Shown in pieces: positions 33,079 through 45,158 of a stretch of 64,000 nucleotides of DNA. This DNA comes from Hirudinaria manillensis (lineage: Eukaryota > Annelida > Clitellata > Hirudinida > Hirudinidae). The DNA lies in the NCBI GenBank assembly GCA_034509925.1, contig CM067529.1:9768501-9832500 (forward strand). The letters are read 5' to 3'. The position numbers and the translations under genes were made by a program. Under the pieces are notes generated by a model that was given only the letters and a program-made list of their open reading frames with translations, ran no database searches and had not been told where the DNA came from. Within the stretch, counting starts at the first letter, position 1, and every line of letters begins with the position of its first letter.

Positions 33079-34901
33079 TGTTATAACCCTGAATTTAGAT
33101 AGTCAATGAATTTATTAAAATTATAAATCGAAGGTTTGGTTATGAAGCTCGACAAATCAGGTAATCCAGAAAGCGAGAGTGAGATAATTAGCAGATTCCA
33201 AGACCTAGACAATTAGGCATTGAATATCTTCCAGCCATCTGAACACTTTCAATAAACCTGTCCTACCATAAGTAGTTTGAGGACCCCGCGTTATTACGGT
33301 GGTGTCAGGAGTGGGATCTAGAGTTTAAGGGGTATCCAAGAGTAAATAAGGTAGAGGCTTTATTACTTAAAAGTGAAAGATGATCTTGTACTTGGAAGAA
33401 TTTAATGTGTCTCAATTGAAACGAGAATTGAGAAATCGAGGCTTTGATTGGAAAGGCCGGAAAGCCGAGTTGCAGGAGCGACTTGGGTCATGGCTGACAG
33501 AGAATGGCCATGGCCCGGAGGAATATGAATTCGAGAATCTATTTGTCAAAAAAACTGGATGAAATGGATGAGACATTCAAGAAGAGTATGGCTGAATTGA
33601 AGAGGAATACTGAAAAAGTTTTGGAAGCCGCGGTAGTTTCGTACCAGGTTGCCTCGTTGGTCTCGGGTAAAAATTATACCGAGAAGAGTTCTGATGGAAG
33701 CACTTTTGAGGAGAGCAAAGTGATAATACCATGTTGCGGGAAACTAGGAGAGGAACTCTGCGAAAAGGGTGCCGAAAAAGAACAAATTAGATCCGTGATT
33801 ACAGATGCAGTTTCTGGCAGCATTGAGATGGAGTCATTAGAAGGTACATCAGGCCGCTTCTCCAGAAACTCTGTCCGTAATGGCGAACTCAGAAGACTCG
33901 CCACCGCTCTGGAATCACCAGATCAGGTCGAATCATCAACCCAGAGCCCAGAGAGCTCACGGAGTTAATACTGGAGCAAGTGGAGTTTTCGGAAGAGCCT
34001 GTGGATTTATCAGCGGAGCCCGTGGAATCAGTTAAACCAGTTTAGATTTTAGATGTTTCAACTCCATTAGAAATATCAGACGAGAACGCCCAGGATTTTG
34101 GGAATTATGAAAGAGCATGGAAAGTGGAGCGAATGATCTTGTAGAAAATTCGGGATCTGGCGACATGATAGAGCCAGAAAATGAGCTTGGAAGTGGCGAT
34201 GTTCCACCACTCAAAGTTACGGGACACAAGAACAAAAGAAAGAAAACGTGAATTTCAGAAGAGGGCAAAACAAAAGGATTTGGGATTTACAACCACGAGA
34301 TTGTCAATAAAACAATCGGGTCGTATTCCTAGTGTGAAAATGAAATTGGGATGGATGTCTGTGGGCAATGTTATAACCCTGAATTTAGGTACTGTGGCGG
34401 AGTGCATTTTAGTTTTAAAAACTATATATTCGTAAAATAAAAACTTATCCCAAGACGTTCAGAGCGAATCCGCCAAAAGGCCTTTACAAAGGACCTTTCG
34501 GCCGGTGGGGAGGTGTTGCCTAGTATAGTTTTAAAAACTATATATTCGTAAAAGGGCACTCAGTGTCTTTCAATATGCACCTCTGTGCTGGGATTGTTAA
34601 GTCAGAGTGTTGTTGTTTAGCATTGTAGCATTCTTGGAAAGCAATACAATTCGTTCCCCCCAACCAGTAGTTCGCTCGCGTTGTCATCACTTACTACGTT
34701 CCCAGTAAGAACGTAACAGGTACTGTTCAGGGTCTTTGGTTAGGTTTGGTTATGAAGCTCGACAAATCAGGTCATCCCGAAAAAGGAGAGAGAAATAGCA
34801 TATTGCAGGACCTAGGCAATTGGGCATTGTAAATCTTCCAAGGGACATCTGAACATTTTCAATAAACCTAACTTCCATAATTAGGACCCCGGTTTATTAC
34901 A
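33079..34901 (+). mobile_element. LTR retrotransposon fossil with SAP-domain gag (copy A)
   Basis: The left LTR is 33079-33297 (TGTTATAACCC...). It is followed at 33300-33316 by a primer-binding site starting TGGTGTCAG, complementary to the 3' end of tRNA-Leu. Next comes a gag-like region whose start (33380) codes for a SAP DNA-binding motif. The right LTR is 34369-34901 and is itself interrupted by a solo LTR of another family. The flanks share ATAT, a possible short target duplication. It is Ty3/Gypsy-like by layout. No pol region is present; the element is internally deleted and broken. Its insertion predates the block duplication, since copy B has it too. Confidence 0.72.
34393..34718. 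mobile_element. Solo LTR (second family) inside the right LTR
   Basis: A 326-base TG...CA unit flanked by GGTAC on both sides (34388-34392 and 34719-34723). The corresponding place in copy B (about 43799) reads straight through with one GGTAC, giving an intact empty site. The insertion and the recombination to a solo LTR therefore happened in copy A after the duplication. Confidence 0.8.
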
Positions 34902-34981
34902 ATATTCTTAGTAAATAAATCGGCGAAGAATCTCCGATTCCCAATTTAGTCTTTCATTATATAGCAAATAATAAACACAAA

Positions 34982-35036
34982 CCCTTGGCTTTATAGTAGA
35001 CAGGTGCTACCTCAGTCAGCCATGAATTCAACTTCA
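34982..35036 (-). pseudogene. DHX16 3'-end fragment, second half (copy A)
   Basis: CCCTTGGCTTTATAGTAG and onwards matches DHX16 from about 51614 to 51672 (codons of the C-terminal AYYKAKG region). It continues the fragment that stopped at 32983 and ends where the MULE-like transposon begins. Confidence 0.75.
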
Positions 35037-35049
35037 AAGTCGTTGGCTT

Positions 35050-37400
35050 GGCTTGCGGTCTATGAAATTTAGTCGTGCAACAAAAAAAACCCCAAATACA
35101 ATGTATATCACATGCCTACATGGGGAACGTAGAAATATCATTTCCATTATTATCCTTAAAGGGAGCAGAAGAGCAGAAAGGGACAAGCAGCACTCATTTA
35201 ATGTGCTTAAGAAGTCGAACGTTTTGAATCGCAATCATCTACTTAATAGTGAAGAACTGACCCTACTTCAGAGAAGCATGAATGAGAAAGATAAAAATTC
35301 AAAATTTATACACTTTAGTCTCTATCCTTTTCAGGTATTATATTTCCCTATTTCTCAAATTCACATCGTTTTAGGGATTGAAGCAAAGCAAGGCCATTGC
35401 CTGGAGTTGCATTTTGATGCTACAGAGTCAGTTGTTCGAAAGCCCGCCAATGTGTCTAAAAGGATTTTCTTTATAGCTGAGTGGTAGCTTATGAGAACCA
35501 AATAATTCCCTGCTTCGAATTTTTTAGCTCTGAACACTCGCAGGGGTACTTGGAAATGGCCATTAAAGCTTACAGGATGGCAGTCCAGAGGCATACAAAA
35601 TGCTGGATTCTCTGTAATCGTGACAGATTATTGCCTAGCTTCGTTTAAGGCTCTAAATCAAATTTTTAAAGAAATACCTCTGATTAAATATATAAATTGG
35701 AAGTAGAAATTTTGCCAAAACTCCATTAAATAAGCAAGCAGACCATATTTTCCTTCTATGCTGCTCTGATTTCATTAAGACAGCATCCCGTGATGTAAAT
35801 GCAGAATACAAATCAAAGGAGCAAAGGAACTTTTCCATGTCTGTTCTAGGACTAATTGTTAATGCTTCAACGTTCACCGAAGCAGATGAATACGTGAAAG
35901 CGTATTTAAGCACCATCAGCCTTGATGTTGGAGCTCGGACTTGCTGCCATACTTAAATGTATTCAAAAGTTTCTAGAGATACGAGGAGTTTGGAGAAAAT
36001 TTCCGAGAAGCTTCACAACATAATCAGACAAACGTATATTACAGTTTGAGATGGCGCAACGCATTCCTCACAAAGTATTTTTCCATTTTACCCCTCTGGA
36101 CATCGTTCATGAGTCCGGAGAGAAAACGATTTTCAAATGCCATAGTCGAGAACAACTTACGGCATATTAAGCATGATATTCTTGGTGGTGCCATTAATCT
36201 GAAGGCAACCCTTTTTCTGGACAAAATCAAGCCGAGGCATGAAGCGTTGCAAGTACTAGTCAAATCGCTCGAACGGTATTATCGAACAAAAATTGAAAAG
36301 GCTAATTGGAAAGGGTGATGTGGAATAAAAGAAAGAAGGATGTAAGTTATTTAACAGACAAGAAATTTCAAAGCTTAATTGAGAGCGCAGATCATAAGAT
36401 ATTAAGGTAACAAAATTTGCTACTAACGTCTGGCCTAACGGCCAACGTAATTTAGCATCCCATACAAAGCTGGAACAATTGTGACTCAACTTAATGGGCA
36501 TACATTGTACCTTGAGGATTTCCGCATTCTCCTTAAGAAAGAATGACTGACAACCACACTTTTGGACTTTTTGGTGTGTCATGTGCAGAATTGTACCTAT
36601 ATTCCATGTATGTTAGCAACATCAGCATTCAATGGCAAAGATATACACGAGGAAGTTTGGTCGGAATATGATTTCGAATCCAAATATATTCTTTTGCCAT
36701 ATAACGAAGGGGGCATGCAATTCGTTTGCTTTATAGTGCGGACAGAAACAGAGAATTGTTTTTTATGACCCTTTACCGGGATAGAATCGCAGTTTAGGAG
36801 ATGTGAAGAAACGTTTCGCTGCAATGTGCACTAGCTCCAGAAAGAATACGTGGCTGCAGTGTGATTTCAAGAGAGGCCCGTGGACAGTTAGACAGGAAGA
36901 TGGCCATAACTGTTTCATTTATGTCGTCATATAGGCCAAAAAGAACAATTTCCAAGGAACATCGACGCTGATGAAAAGCGACTGTCCTATTCCAGAGAAA
37001 TTCTTCGCCTTTCGGAAAGCATGACTGAGATATTGCGGGAAAACGGAAGACGGTACTTGGAAATAACCATGAAAACTTACAAGATGGCTCTAATGCAAAT
37101 GGAATGACTCTGATTAGATATATAAATTGGACGTACAAATTTTACCAAAGCTCCACTAAAATGTAAGCAGACCATATTTTGTTTCTATGCTGTTTCCATG
37201 TTATTGGAAATTCAGAATGTAAATCAAAGGAGCAAAGGAATTTTTCCATGTCTGTTCTATGACGAAGAGTTAACGCTACAACGTTCGCTGAAGCGGACGG
37301 ATACGTGCGTATTTGAGCATCTAAATAAAACTCAGAAATGGTCTGGACTTCCTTCGAAAAGATACTTAATATTATTAAATTTAAAAATAATATAAAAATT
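35050..37400 (+). mobile_element. MULE-like DNA transposon with Ulp1-like protease, broken (copy A)
   Basis: Pieces of a DDE transposase are readable: HFDATESVVRKP (first Asp), IVTDYCLASLKALNQIF (second Asp), a C-x-x-[H/D]-F-I-K segment, and NAIVENNLRHIKHD (probable Glu). Further on, codons for VWSEYDFESKYILLPYNE, then FVCFIVR, and a later Cys box (QEDGHNCFIYVV, read in copy B) look like a C48/Ulp1-type SUMO-protease domain. That combination is known in some MULE families. Several frameshifts and stops break both domains. Terminal inverted repeats were not identified. The family assignment is my reading of motifs, not a search. Confidence 0.55.
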
Positions 37401-37640
37401 AATTAAAATATTTATTAATATTAATAAATTTTAAAATAATATAAAAATTAATTAAAATATTTATTAATATTAATAAATTTTAAAATAATATAAAAATTAA
37501 TTAAAATATTTATTAATAATAATTAATTAAAATTAATATAAAATTAATTAAAAAGTTAGTAATATTTAGTAATCATAAAAATCACAAATATTTATTAATA
37601 TTTAGTATCCATAAAAAAAAGTAATCAATATTTTATACTA
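37380..37640. repeat. AT-only tandem repeat at the end of block A
   Basis: Repeated AAATTAATTAAAATATTTAT-like units with a period of about 55 bases. Also present at the end of block B (47395-47580), with fewer units. Confidence 0.7.
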
Positions 37641-37649
37641 AATATTATA

Positions 37650-38910
37650 AAAAAAGAAATTGATACTCTGTGCGAGCGCCGACAAGAATCCTCAGAGAGG
37701 TTGCCCTATCTGCAAACGTTTCGGCCCATTATACCTCTGACGTTCTCCGGGGCCGGGCCACACCCGCTGATCAGGCGGATGTTCTTGTCGGTCGAATCTT
37801 TTGCACACCTGCTTTCCTCCTCTCTCTCTTCGTCCCACGATACGACGCGCATACGAGACCATCGCCATACCACGCAACCCTCGCTCACTACAACTCTCGC
37901 GCCCAAAACCGACATCGAACTGCCAGCGGAGTGTGTGTGTGTGAGTGGTTTAAAGTCTTGTTCATAACGAAGATGGTCAAGACTGCCAGCGGAGCTCAGG
38001 TACGCAGCTTAAATAGCTGTCATTAGCGCCGACCTTTCAGGGGGCTATGCCCGGAGTCTTCCAATTGGTTGAGCTTGGTGAGCTTTTGATTGGATGGATT
38101 TGGCCACTGGTACAGCCGCGTGACCTTTCGACTCGGTCGTTGCCTATAAAAGCCTTCAACTGCCTTTATACTGGCCTCGAGTTGCGGATCGAGCCGAGAG
38201 GTGGTTTTGAGCACTGGTCGATGGATTGTCCCCGGTTCTCCGTGGGAGACTACCTGGCGTCCCTCTTTGACCATATCCACTGCGACGCCGCCTCAGCAGC
38301 CCTGGACACCTTCGCCATGTATTTTGACCTGGCGCTACTGGTTAGGCCGACCTCTCGCAGGAACGCGTAGGTAGACTATCCGATGAGTCCCATTGCTACC
38401 ACCTCTATGGCGAAGAACCAAACCCTGTACCCCTTCTCTCTGAGGTCCATCGTTAGGTCCAGGTATTTTTCCTTTTTCAGACTGTTGCTAAGATCCATTC
38501 TATCCTCCCAGGGCACTGTCAACTCTGCCAGGACCAGTGCGTCTGCCTTTGATGATGACAGTTCAATGTCCGGTCTTTTCCCACTTTCTGCTAGCACCTG
38601 GGGATAGTGCCTCAACCCTGCGATATCTGCCGCTATCTCCCAGTCGTTGGCAATCTCGAGGAGGTGGCTCCTTTTTGCCGTACATCTGTTATTTGCGAAC
38701 TGGGAGTCGCCCTCTCGTAGGAAGTATGTCGCTCTTTGTGGAACCGATTCTCTTGCGTTGGCGCTGGAGCAGGCTGTCTTGATGGCTTCGGTTACGGCCA
38801 GCAGAACCCGATTGTGACGCCATGTAAAGCGGCCGTGCGCGAGGGCGTAACTGCACCCAGACAGTACGTGACAGGAGCAGGAACCCACATCACCCAGAAT
38901 GGCACCTGCA
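37650..38910 (-). mobile_element. R2-type non-LTR retrotransposon 3' part (endonuclease family 2)
   Basis: A clearly GC-richer segment. The minus-strand frame ending at 38376 contains GRFTWRHNRVLLAVTEAI, then KRPDIELSS and VLAELTVPWEDR: the zinc-knuckle-adjacent linker and the PD...E core of a restriction-like endonuclease. Downstream, in another frame, lie codons for QWIWSKRDAR (within 38060-38300), the usual C-terminal end of this family, so at least one frameshift is present. The 5' side stops at about 38890-38910, where a LINE begins on the opposite strand. Confidence 0.72.
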
Positions 38911-41390
38911 CACCAATTGACATCACCTTGGCATATCCTAGCATCGGATGAAGAGCATCCTGGAGGGTCCTTCCGAATAACCTCGGAAGTGATCACTTTC
39001 TCCTTCTGATCACCCTCGATGCTCCGGCCCTGTGCGAGGAAATCAACACGTCTCGAATCAACCTGAAGAAAGTCAACTGGAATCGCTTCCAACAGGACTG
39101 TCTGGCTTACTTCGGAGGGAATCTTCCATCCAAGGACCTGGAAGAGAGCACGGCCTTCGTTTCTCGATGCATCGTCCAAGCCGCTTCGACGAGTTCCCAT
39201 GTATCCAGAAAATGCCCGAGGAAACCATCAGCTCCCTACTGGAACGACGACTGCAAAAGAGCGGTAAAAGAAAGAAACCGGTTAAGGAACCGCTTCTTGA
39301 AGATTCGAACAGTGGAGGCACACGATGAATACAAAAGGGCAAAGGGCAAGGCTCAATGGATCATAAAGAATTCCAAAAAGGAATGCTGGCAAAAATTTTG
39401 CTCGAGCTTCAACAGATCAACAGGACTGGACACCCCTTGGAGGACTTTCAAGAGCATGAACGGCCATCATAGATGAGTTTGCACCCCTCCTCTTTCTTCC
39501 ACTGACGGATCTCCTCTGAACAATCAAGGCAAGGCTGAAATACTCGCCAAAACCTTTGCTGGGGCTAGCAGTAATGGTAACCTCCCCCCCCCCCCCCAAC
39601 TTCTTGCATATCAAGAATGACTTTTCTCTCGATCCTCTCCTCCATCTGGAAGAAAGCTACCATCATTCCAATCCAGAAGAAAGGGAAAAACCCCTCCGAT
39701 CCAAACTCCCACAGACCCATTTCTCTGACTTCTACTCTTTGCAAACTTCTCGAAAGAGTGGTCAGTTCTAGGCTAAGATGGTTTCTTGAAAGTTCCAACT
39801 TGCTCAGCGAAAACCAAGCCGGTTTCAGAAAAGGAAGAGGATGTACAGACCAGATTGTACGAATAGTGCAGGACGCAATGGTGTCCTCTAGCAAAAGGAA
39901 GAAGACGCTGGGTGTATTCCTCGACCTACAGAAGGCCTTCGATCTAGTCTGGCGGGATGGCATAATCGCCAGACTGTCCAAACTCGGCATCAGAGGCCCA
40001 ATGCTGAACTGGATCCAAGACTTCATGAAGGATCGAACCATTGAAGTCCGAATAGGGACAGAGCTTTCTGGGCAGTATACGCTGGAAAATGGCACCCCTC
40101 AAGGTAGTGTCCTAAGACCCTTACTATTCATCGTGATGCTTGACGGTCTGCCTAAGCCACAACAAGGGATCAAGATGTCCATGCATGCAGACGACATCGC
40201 CTTCTGGACTTCTGGGAGCAACCTGGCGTCAATGACGTCCAAGATGCAGAGGCAGCTCAACATTACGGATAAGTTTTTTTAACAATAATGGTTTTAAATT
40301 ATCTTGCAGTAAATCCTCGGCTATTCTTTTCCAGAAGAACAAATCGAGGAGTTACAACTGCAAAGTCGAGCTCCATATAGCTGGTGGTTGCATTCCAGTC
40401 TCTCCAACAGTAACTTTTCTGGGAGTAATCCTAGACGAGAAACTTAACTGGAATGCCCATACAAAGGCAGTCAAAGAGCGATGTGGAAAGAGGCTCAATG
40501 TTATGAGAGCCGTTGCTGGAACCACCTGGGGAGCCAGCAAATCCTGCCTTCTCCAGTTATACAGAGCAACTATAGGATCAATATTGGATTATGCTGGCGA
40601 AGCCTTCGATATGAGCCGTGAGAGCAACAGAAAAATATACGACAGCTTGCAATATCAAGCATTAAAAATCTGTTGCCGTAGTCTGCCAGGAACAAGTTCT
40701 TCATCTCTACAGGTGGAATGCGGTGAGCTTCCACTAGGCCGCCTAAAAAAGCTAACTGCAAACCACGCCATCAGATCGCTGGCTTCGCCACATAACCCAA
40801 TAAGTAACTGTTACTTTAACTTAACTTCTAGTTCCAGGATCTCACCACGGACGAGCAAACTTCACTGGATACTGAAGAAGGCCAACCAACCGAACCCTTC
40901 CGAAGCTGCTAGGCTCGTGCCCGACGATATTCTAAAGGATATCGTAAGCGTACGAGATGCGGAAATAAACAGAGCTCCATGGACACTGAAATGTCCCCTG
41001 ATCGACACCACCAATCTGGAGATAGCGGCCGACGACCCTCGCAGTTCATTGGTTGCTCGTGAGATGATCGAGGACCTCAGGGAACATAGTTTGCTCTGTT
41101 ACACCGACGCATCCAAAATGCAGGACAATGCCGGTATTGGCATCTTCATTCCTAAGAAGAAGGTGGAGCTCAGTATCAGAGCCTCTCCTGAGAGCAGCAT
41201 ATGTTCCACCGAACTGGCAGCCATAGAGGACTGTCTGCTGCTCTTAAAAAACTATTACAAGGGGGATATCATTACCCTAATATCATTATACTAAGCGATT
41301 CCCTTAGTGCTATACAGATACTATGCAATCGTAATAATGCGTATAACGACCCTGCAACTCGCAGAATTCTCTCTATGATTACAGAACATT
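38876..41390 (+). mobile_element. 5'-truncated LINE with reverse transcriptase and RNase H
   Basis: In order: the end of an apurinic-type endonuclease (TPIDITLA, then NLGSDHFLLL); a linker with YWNDDCKRAVKERNR (39236-39290); a reverse transcriptase at 39617-40282 with RPISLTSTLCKLLERVV, GFRKGRGCTDQI, FLDLQKAFDLVW, GTPQGSVLRPLLF and the HADDIAFW active site; the thumb and linker at 40503-40900; and RNase H at about 41095-41390 with YTDASKMQDN, STELAAIEDC and ILSDSLSAIQIL. Domain order fits the I/R1/LOA group of non-LTR elements. Multiple frameshifts make it inactive. A 17-base C run sits at about 39583-39598. The 3' end is cut exactly where block B begins. Confidence 0.82.
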
Positions 41391-42554
41391 GTCCAATTTG
41401 GTGATTGGGTCGCACATTGAAACGTAGACTGGCAATCGACTTATAAGCTGAATTCTTGCCAGAACCACTGAGGGAAATATGTGCAAATAATTACAATTAA
41501 ATTTGCGATGACAGATTAAATAGAACTTCAAAGAAACAAGTCACATCACTCATTCATTTATTTGTGATAATTAACAACATTTCCGAATTATCTCGTCAGA
41601 AAATTATTTAAACGCGGAAAAATTGGCCATCAACCGCCGTTGGAGTGCTGAGTACATATTCCCTGGAAACCTGCGTGTCTTTTTCTCTTTGATAACCTGA
41701 ATAAATAAATGACTTCCAACATACAAGTAATTTATTTGGGTAAATAAATGAAAATACAAAAAAAAAATCGTCGTCAGATGGAAAATTTCCAGGAACGAAA
41801 CGCCGATGTTTTAGAGAATCATATCAACACTAAACCATATAATGTTACATATAATGTTGATTATGATTATTTACTGTCAATTATTGATAAAACTCTTTAT
41901 TATACGCCTCTTATAATGTTTAAAATGATCATCGCGATTGCCACTGTTTTCTAAAGTTATCGTTATCATCGACGTCATCATGAGATGTAATTGGTGATAT
42001 TTTGATCTGAAAAAACGTTATTCATTTGAAAGCTAATGCCATTCGCTTCCGCATGGAAACAATAAGTTTCTTTTTACTATATTTCTCGTCCTTCTAAATC
42101 ATTTGAGAATCTGTCAGAAGATTATAATTCACTTCCTCTGGGCCAAGAGAATGAAAGCCGTGCATTTATCATGAAAATTCGTTTCACGCTCGAGTGTAGA
42201 GATAAGCAAGAATGTTATTATTTTTATTATATTTAAATATCATATAAAATTTTAAATTATTTCCTGTCCTCCTTCGAGTTATCAGTTTAATTCAAGTGAA
42301 ATAAACTACGAGTATATATTCTGCGTTGGTCTCCAATCGATCAATAATTGTCCTATGCTCAACTATAGAGCAAACATTAATAAGATATATTATTAATAAA
42401 ATACAAGTGCATAAAGTTGCTTGAAGTTTAAAGAGGCGGAAAATGGGAAGAAGATATAAATGATGAAAAGAAATCACGAATTGCATTCACCAAGCCACCA
42501 TTGAATGTGTTATTCCTTGAATATTTACGCGTCACATAAATTCATAGGTTATTA

Positions 42555-42914
42555 ATGCATAAAGTCACAAACATGGAAATGAAACAAACAAACAAGAATG
42601 AAAAATGTGCTGGAAACTCTGATTATATTAAATTAAAATTATTTATTTGTTATTCAGAATGTTGTGGAGATTACAAGCATAATGAACTCGTTCAGGACAT
42701 ACCAAGACAGGTACAAATAGATATTTATGACTGTAGCAAAATAAACAGATCCGGATTCGTTGACCAAATGATCCTCCTAATTAATCCCCGTTTATCCTAC
42801 GATTTATACAATATCCAATCTATGCAAAATGGCTCAAATTATCATCAAATAATAAATTCACACAACGCAACAGTTAAAACAACAACATCAAAACCAAAAC
42901 ATATTGAAACATAA
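42555..42914 (+). other. Unassigned 119-aa open frame in block B
   Basis: An open frame starting MHKVTNMEMKQTNKN, with a Cys cluster (CYSECCGDY) and an NxT site near its end. The corresponding stretch in block A (32417-32770) is not open over its full length. I recognise no domain. It may be part of a mobile element, and nothing else supports it as a host gene. Confidence 0.25.
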
Positions 42915-43068
42915 ATGCAATGGAAATAGGTTATTTATTTTAAATAAATAAATATACAAGAGTTTGTAAGAAAAGTGACACAAACATTAAAAAGTGACAA
43001 TTCATATTATCAACAAAATAAATTGAAACTTTGAAACAAAAAACCGGTCATCAGAGCCATTTACAAAT

Positions 43069-43135
43069 TTCCATACAGCTCTTTTCAAGACTTTCCCATC
43101 TGTTTTGGCATCTTTTTCCAAGATCCATCATCCAA
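43069..43135 (-). pseudogene. DHX16 3'-end fragment (copy B)
   Basis: The same piece as at 32926-32983, slightly closer to DHX16 here (it keeps TTTTGGCATC). The second half seen in copy A at 34982 is absent from copy B. Confidence 0.7.
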
Positions 43136-43230
43136 ACTGTTGTGGGTTATGTAATAATATCGTTATTAATAATTATTATTACTCAAGTTTATTGCGGTAA
43201 TATTCAGAAGAGGCAAGTGCAATAACATAT

Positions 43231-43850
43231 TGTTAAAAACTTGAATTTAGATAGTCAATGAATTTATTAAAATTATAGAGCGAAGGTTTGGTTATGAAGC
43301 TCGACAAATCAGGTAATCCAGAAAGCGAGAGTGAGATAATTAGCAGATTCCAAGACCTAGGCAATTAGGCATTGAATATCTTCCAAGCCATCTGAACACT
43401 TTCAGTAAACCTGTCCTACCATAATTAATTTGAGGACCCCGCGTTATTACATTGGTGTCAAAAGTGGGATCTAGAGATTAAGGAGAATCCAAGAGTAAAT
43501 AAGGTAGAGGCTTAATTACTTAAAATTAAATGATGATCTTGTACTTGGAAGAATTTAATGTGTCTCAATTAAAGCGATAATTGAGAAATCGAGGCTTGGA
43601 TTGGAAATGCCGGAAAGCCGAGTTGCAGGAGCGACTTCGCTGACAGAATTTCATTCGAGAATCTATTTGTCAAAAAATTGGGTGAAATGGATAAAATTTT
43701 GAGGAAGAGTATGGCTGAATTTAAGAGGAATACTGAAAAAGTTTTGGAAGCCGCAGTAGTTTCGTACAAGGTTCTTTGGGCAATGTTATAACCCTGAATT
43801 TAGGTACTGTTCAGGGTCTTTGGTTAGGTTTGGTTATGAAGCTCGACAAA
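43231..43850 (+). mobile_element. LTR retrotransposon fossil, copy B
   Basis: The left LTR is 43231-43450, followed by the same tRNA-Leu type primer-binding site near 43453. A short gag remnant and the beginning of the right LTR (from about 43784) follow. It is the duplicate of the element at 33079-34901, far more eroded, and without the solo LTR. Confidence 0.7.
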
Positions 43851-44275
43851 ACATTCGCTGAAGCAGATGGATACGTGAAAGCGTATTTAAGCATCATCAG
43901 CCTTAATGTGGGAGTTCAGACTTGCTGCCATACTTAAATGTACTCAAAAGTTTCTACGAAGAACCTGTTGTAGATGTTCCACTTGACAACGGAGAGAAAC
44001 AAGGCATCTTCTACAGAAATAGCAAATATTTCCAAAGGTACGAAGAGTTTGGAGAAAGTTTCCAAGAAGCATCACAACATAATCAGACAAACCTATATTA
44101 CAGTTTGAGATGGCGCAACACATTCCTCGCAAAGTATTTAATAATTTAGTAATCGTGACAGATTATTGCCTAGCTTCGTTGAAGGCTCTAAATCAAATTT
44201 TTAAAGAAATACCTATGATTAAATATATAAATTGGAAGTACAAATTTTGCCAAAACTCCACTAAAAAAGCAAGAT
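43850..44275 (+). mobile_element. Extra MULE-like transposase fragments
   Basis: Two pieces of the same transposase as at 35050-37400, out of order. 43850-44150 codes for EADGYVKAYLSII, then LPYLNVLKSFYEEPVVDVPL and LYYSLRWRNTFLAKYL, and keeps about 75 bases that are deleted in the two longer copies. 44150-44275 repeats the IVTDYCLASLKALNQIF segment. The first piece is the best-preserved sample of this transposase region. Confidence 0.6.
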
Positions 44276-44640
44276 CAGGTAAAAGAGTTGCCAGGAAGCG
44301 GTGAAAATTTCGTGGTGGAAGAATGCAGAGAGAGTTTTGGTGAAGTGTCAACGGAGCACAAGGAGGATCGTTGCGGGGAATCTCTTTGGCAAAGAGATAG
44401 AGCAAGCTTCTTCCGGGGAATTGTGCTCTAGTAGTTGTGGAGATCTTCAGACTACGTCCCAGAAGATTTTTACATTAGTCGGATGTTCGCCTCCATAGAA
44501 TGCGGAGAGGTCGAGGTGCAACAGCAACTAGAATCAGTCTCTGATGTACCAGTGATTGACAGCGGAATATGGAGAATGGTGGGATTCATATTCTTGACTC
44601 TGATTAGATATATATATTGGAAGTGCGGAGGAGAATACGA
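44276..44640. other. Unassigned segment inside block B
   Basis: About 365 bases between transposon fragments, with short frames only (for example 44435-44640 plus). Probably a remnant of another mobile element; no motif was recognised. Confidence 0.3.
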
Positions 44641-45158
44641 AACTATCCCGCACACTCAACAATTGCCCCCCCAACCTTGCGGCCGCGACGAAACGACACA
44701 ACAACATAGTAGACAAAATCGTCAAAGCCATGCCTCAGAAAATAGCCACGAAAGCGCGCCTCAACCTCACAGTGCCGCTCCTCACCTCACTCAACAGGCC
44801 GGACATTGTCGTATTCGACCTGGAGAAGCGCACAGCCGCCATCATCGACGTAACCTGCCCATACGACAAAGACAGAAACGGCATCCCGGATTCCCGGAAG
44901 AAGCTAGAAAAATATGTCAAAGAAGCTTCCGCTCTCAGGGCTAAAGGGTTCGCCGTCTATCTCGGGGCTGTAGTGATTGGATCCCTGGGCACCTTCGACA
45001 CAGAAAACATGAAATCCTTCCGAGCACTTGGCGTCACGGGCCGTAACGCAAACTACATGGCAAAAAGACTCGTATGCCAAGCAATCACCGACTCGAAGGA
45101 CATATACTGTGCCCACATCCATCACTCCACGAAGACCAGTGTCATAAAGGTGTGCTAG
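44640..45158 (+). mobile_element. Non-LTR retrotransposon C-terminal fragment with restriction-like endonuclease (family 3)
   Basis: The open frame at 44730-45158 (142 aa, open further upstream) carries RPDIVVFDLEKRTAAIIDVT followed by CPYD, the PD...D core of the R2-type endonuclease, then GSLGTFDTENMKSFRALG and a natural-looking C-terminus ending VIKVC. It is distinct in sequence from the other two endonuclease fragments. Its GC content is well above that of the flanks. Confidence 0.72.

Larger units (their letters stand above)
31227..37640. repeat. Large direct duplication, copy A
   Basis: This about 6.4 kb block matches 41391-47580 in the same orientation. Shared parts in order: about 1.7 kb of AT-rich sequence with short frames, a piece of the DHX16 3' end, an LTR-retrotransposon fossil, a MULE-like transposon with a Ulp1-like protease, and an AT-only tandem repeat that ends the block. 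Over readable stretches the two copies differ by only a few percent, plus insertions and deletions. Copy A carries an extra solo LTR. Confidence 0.85.
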
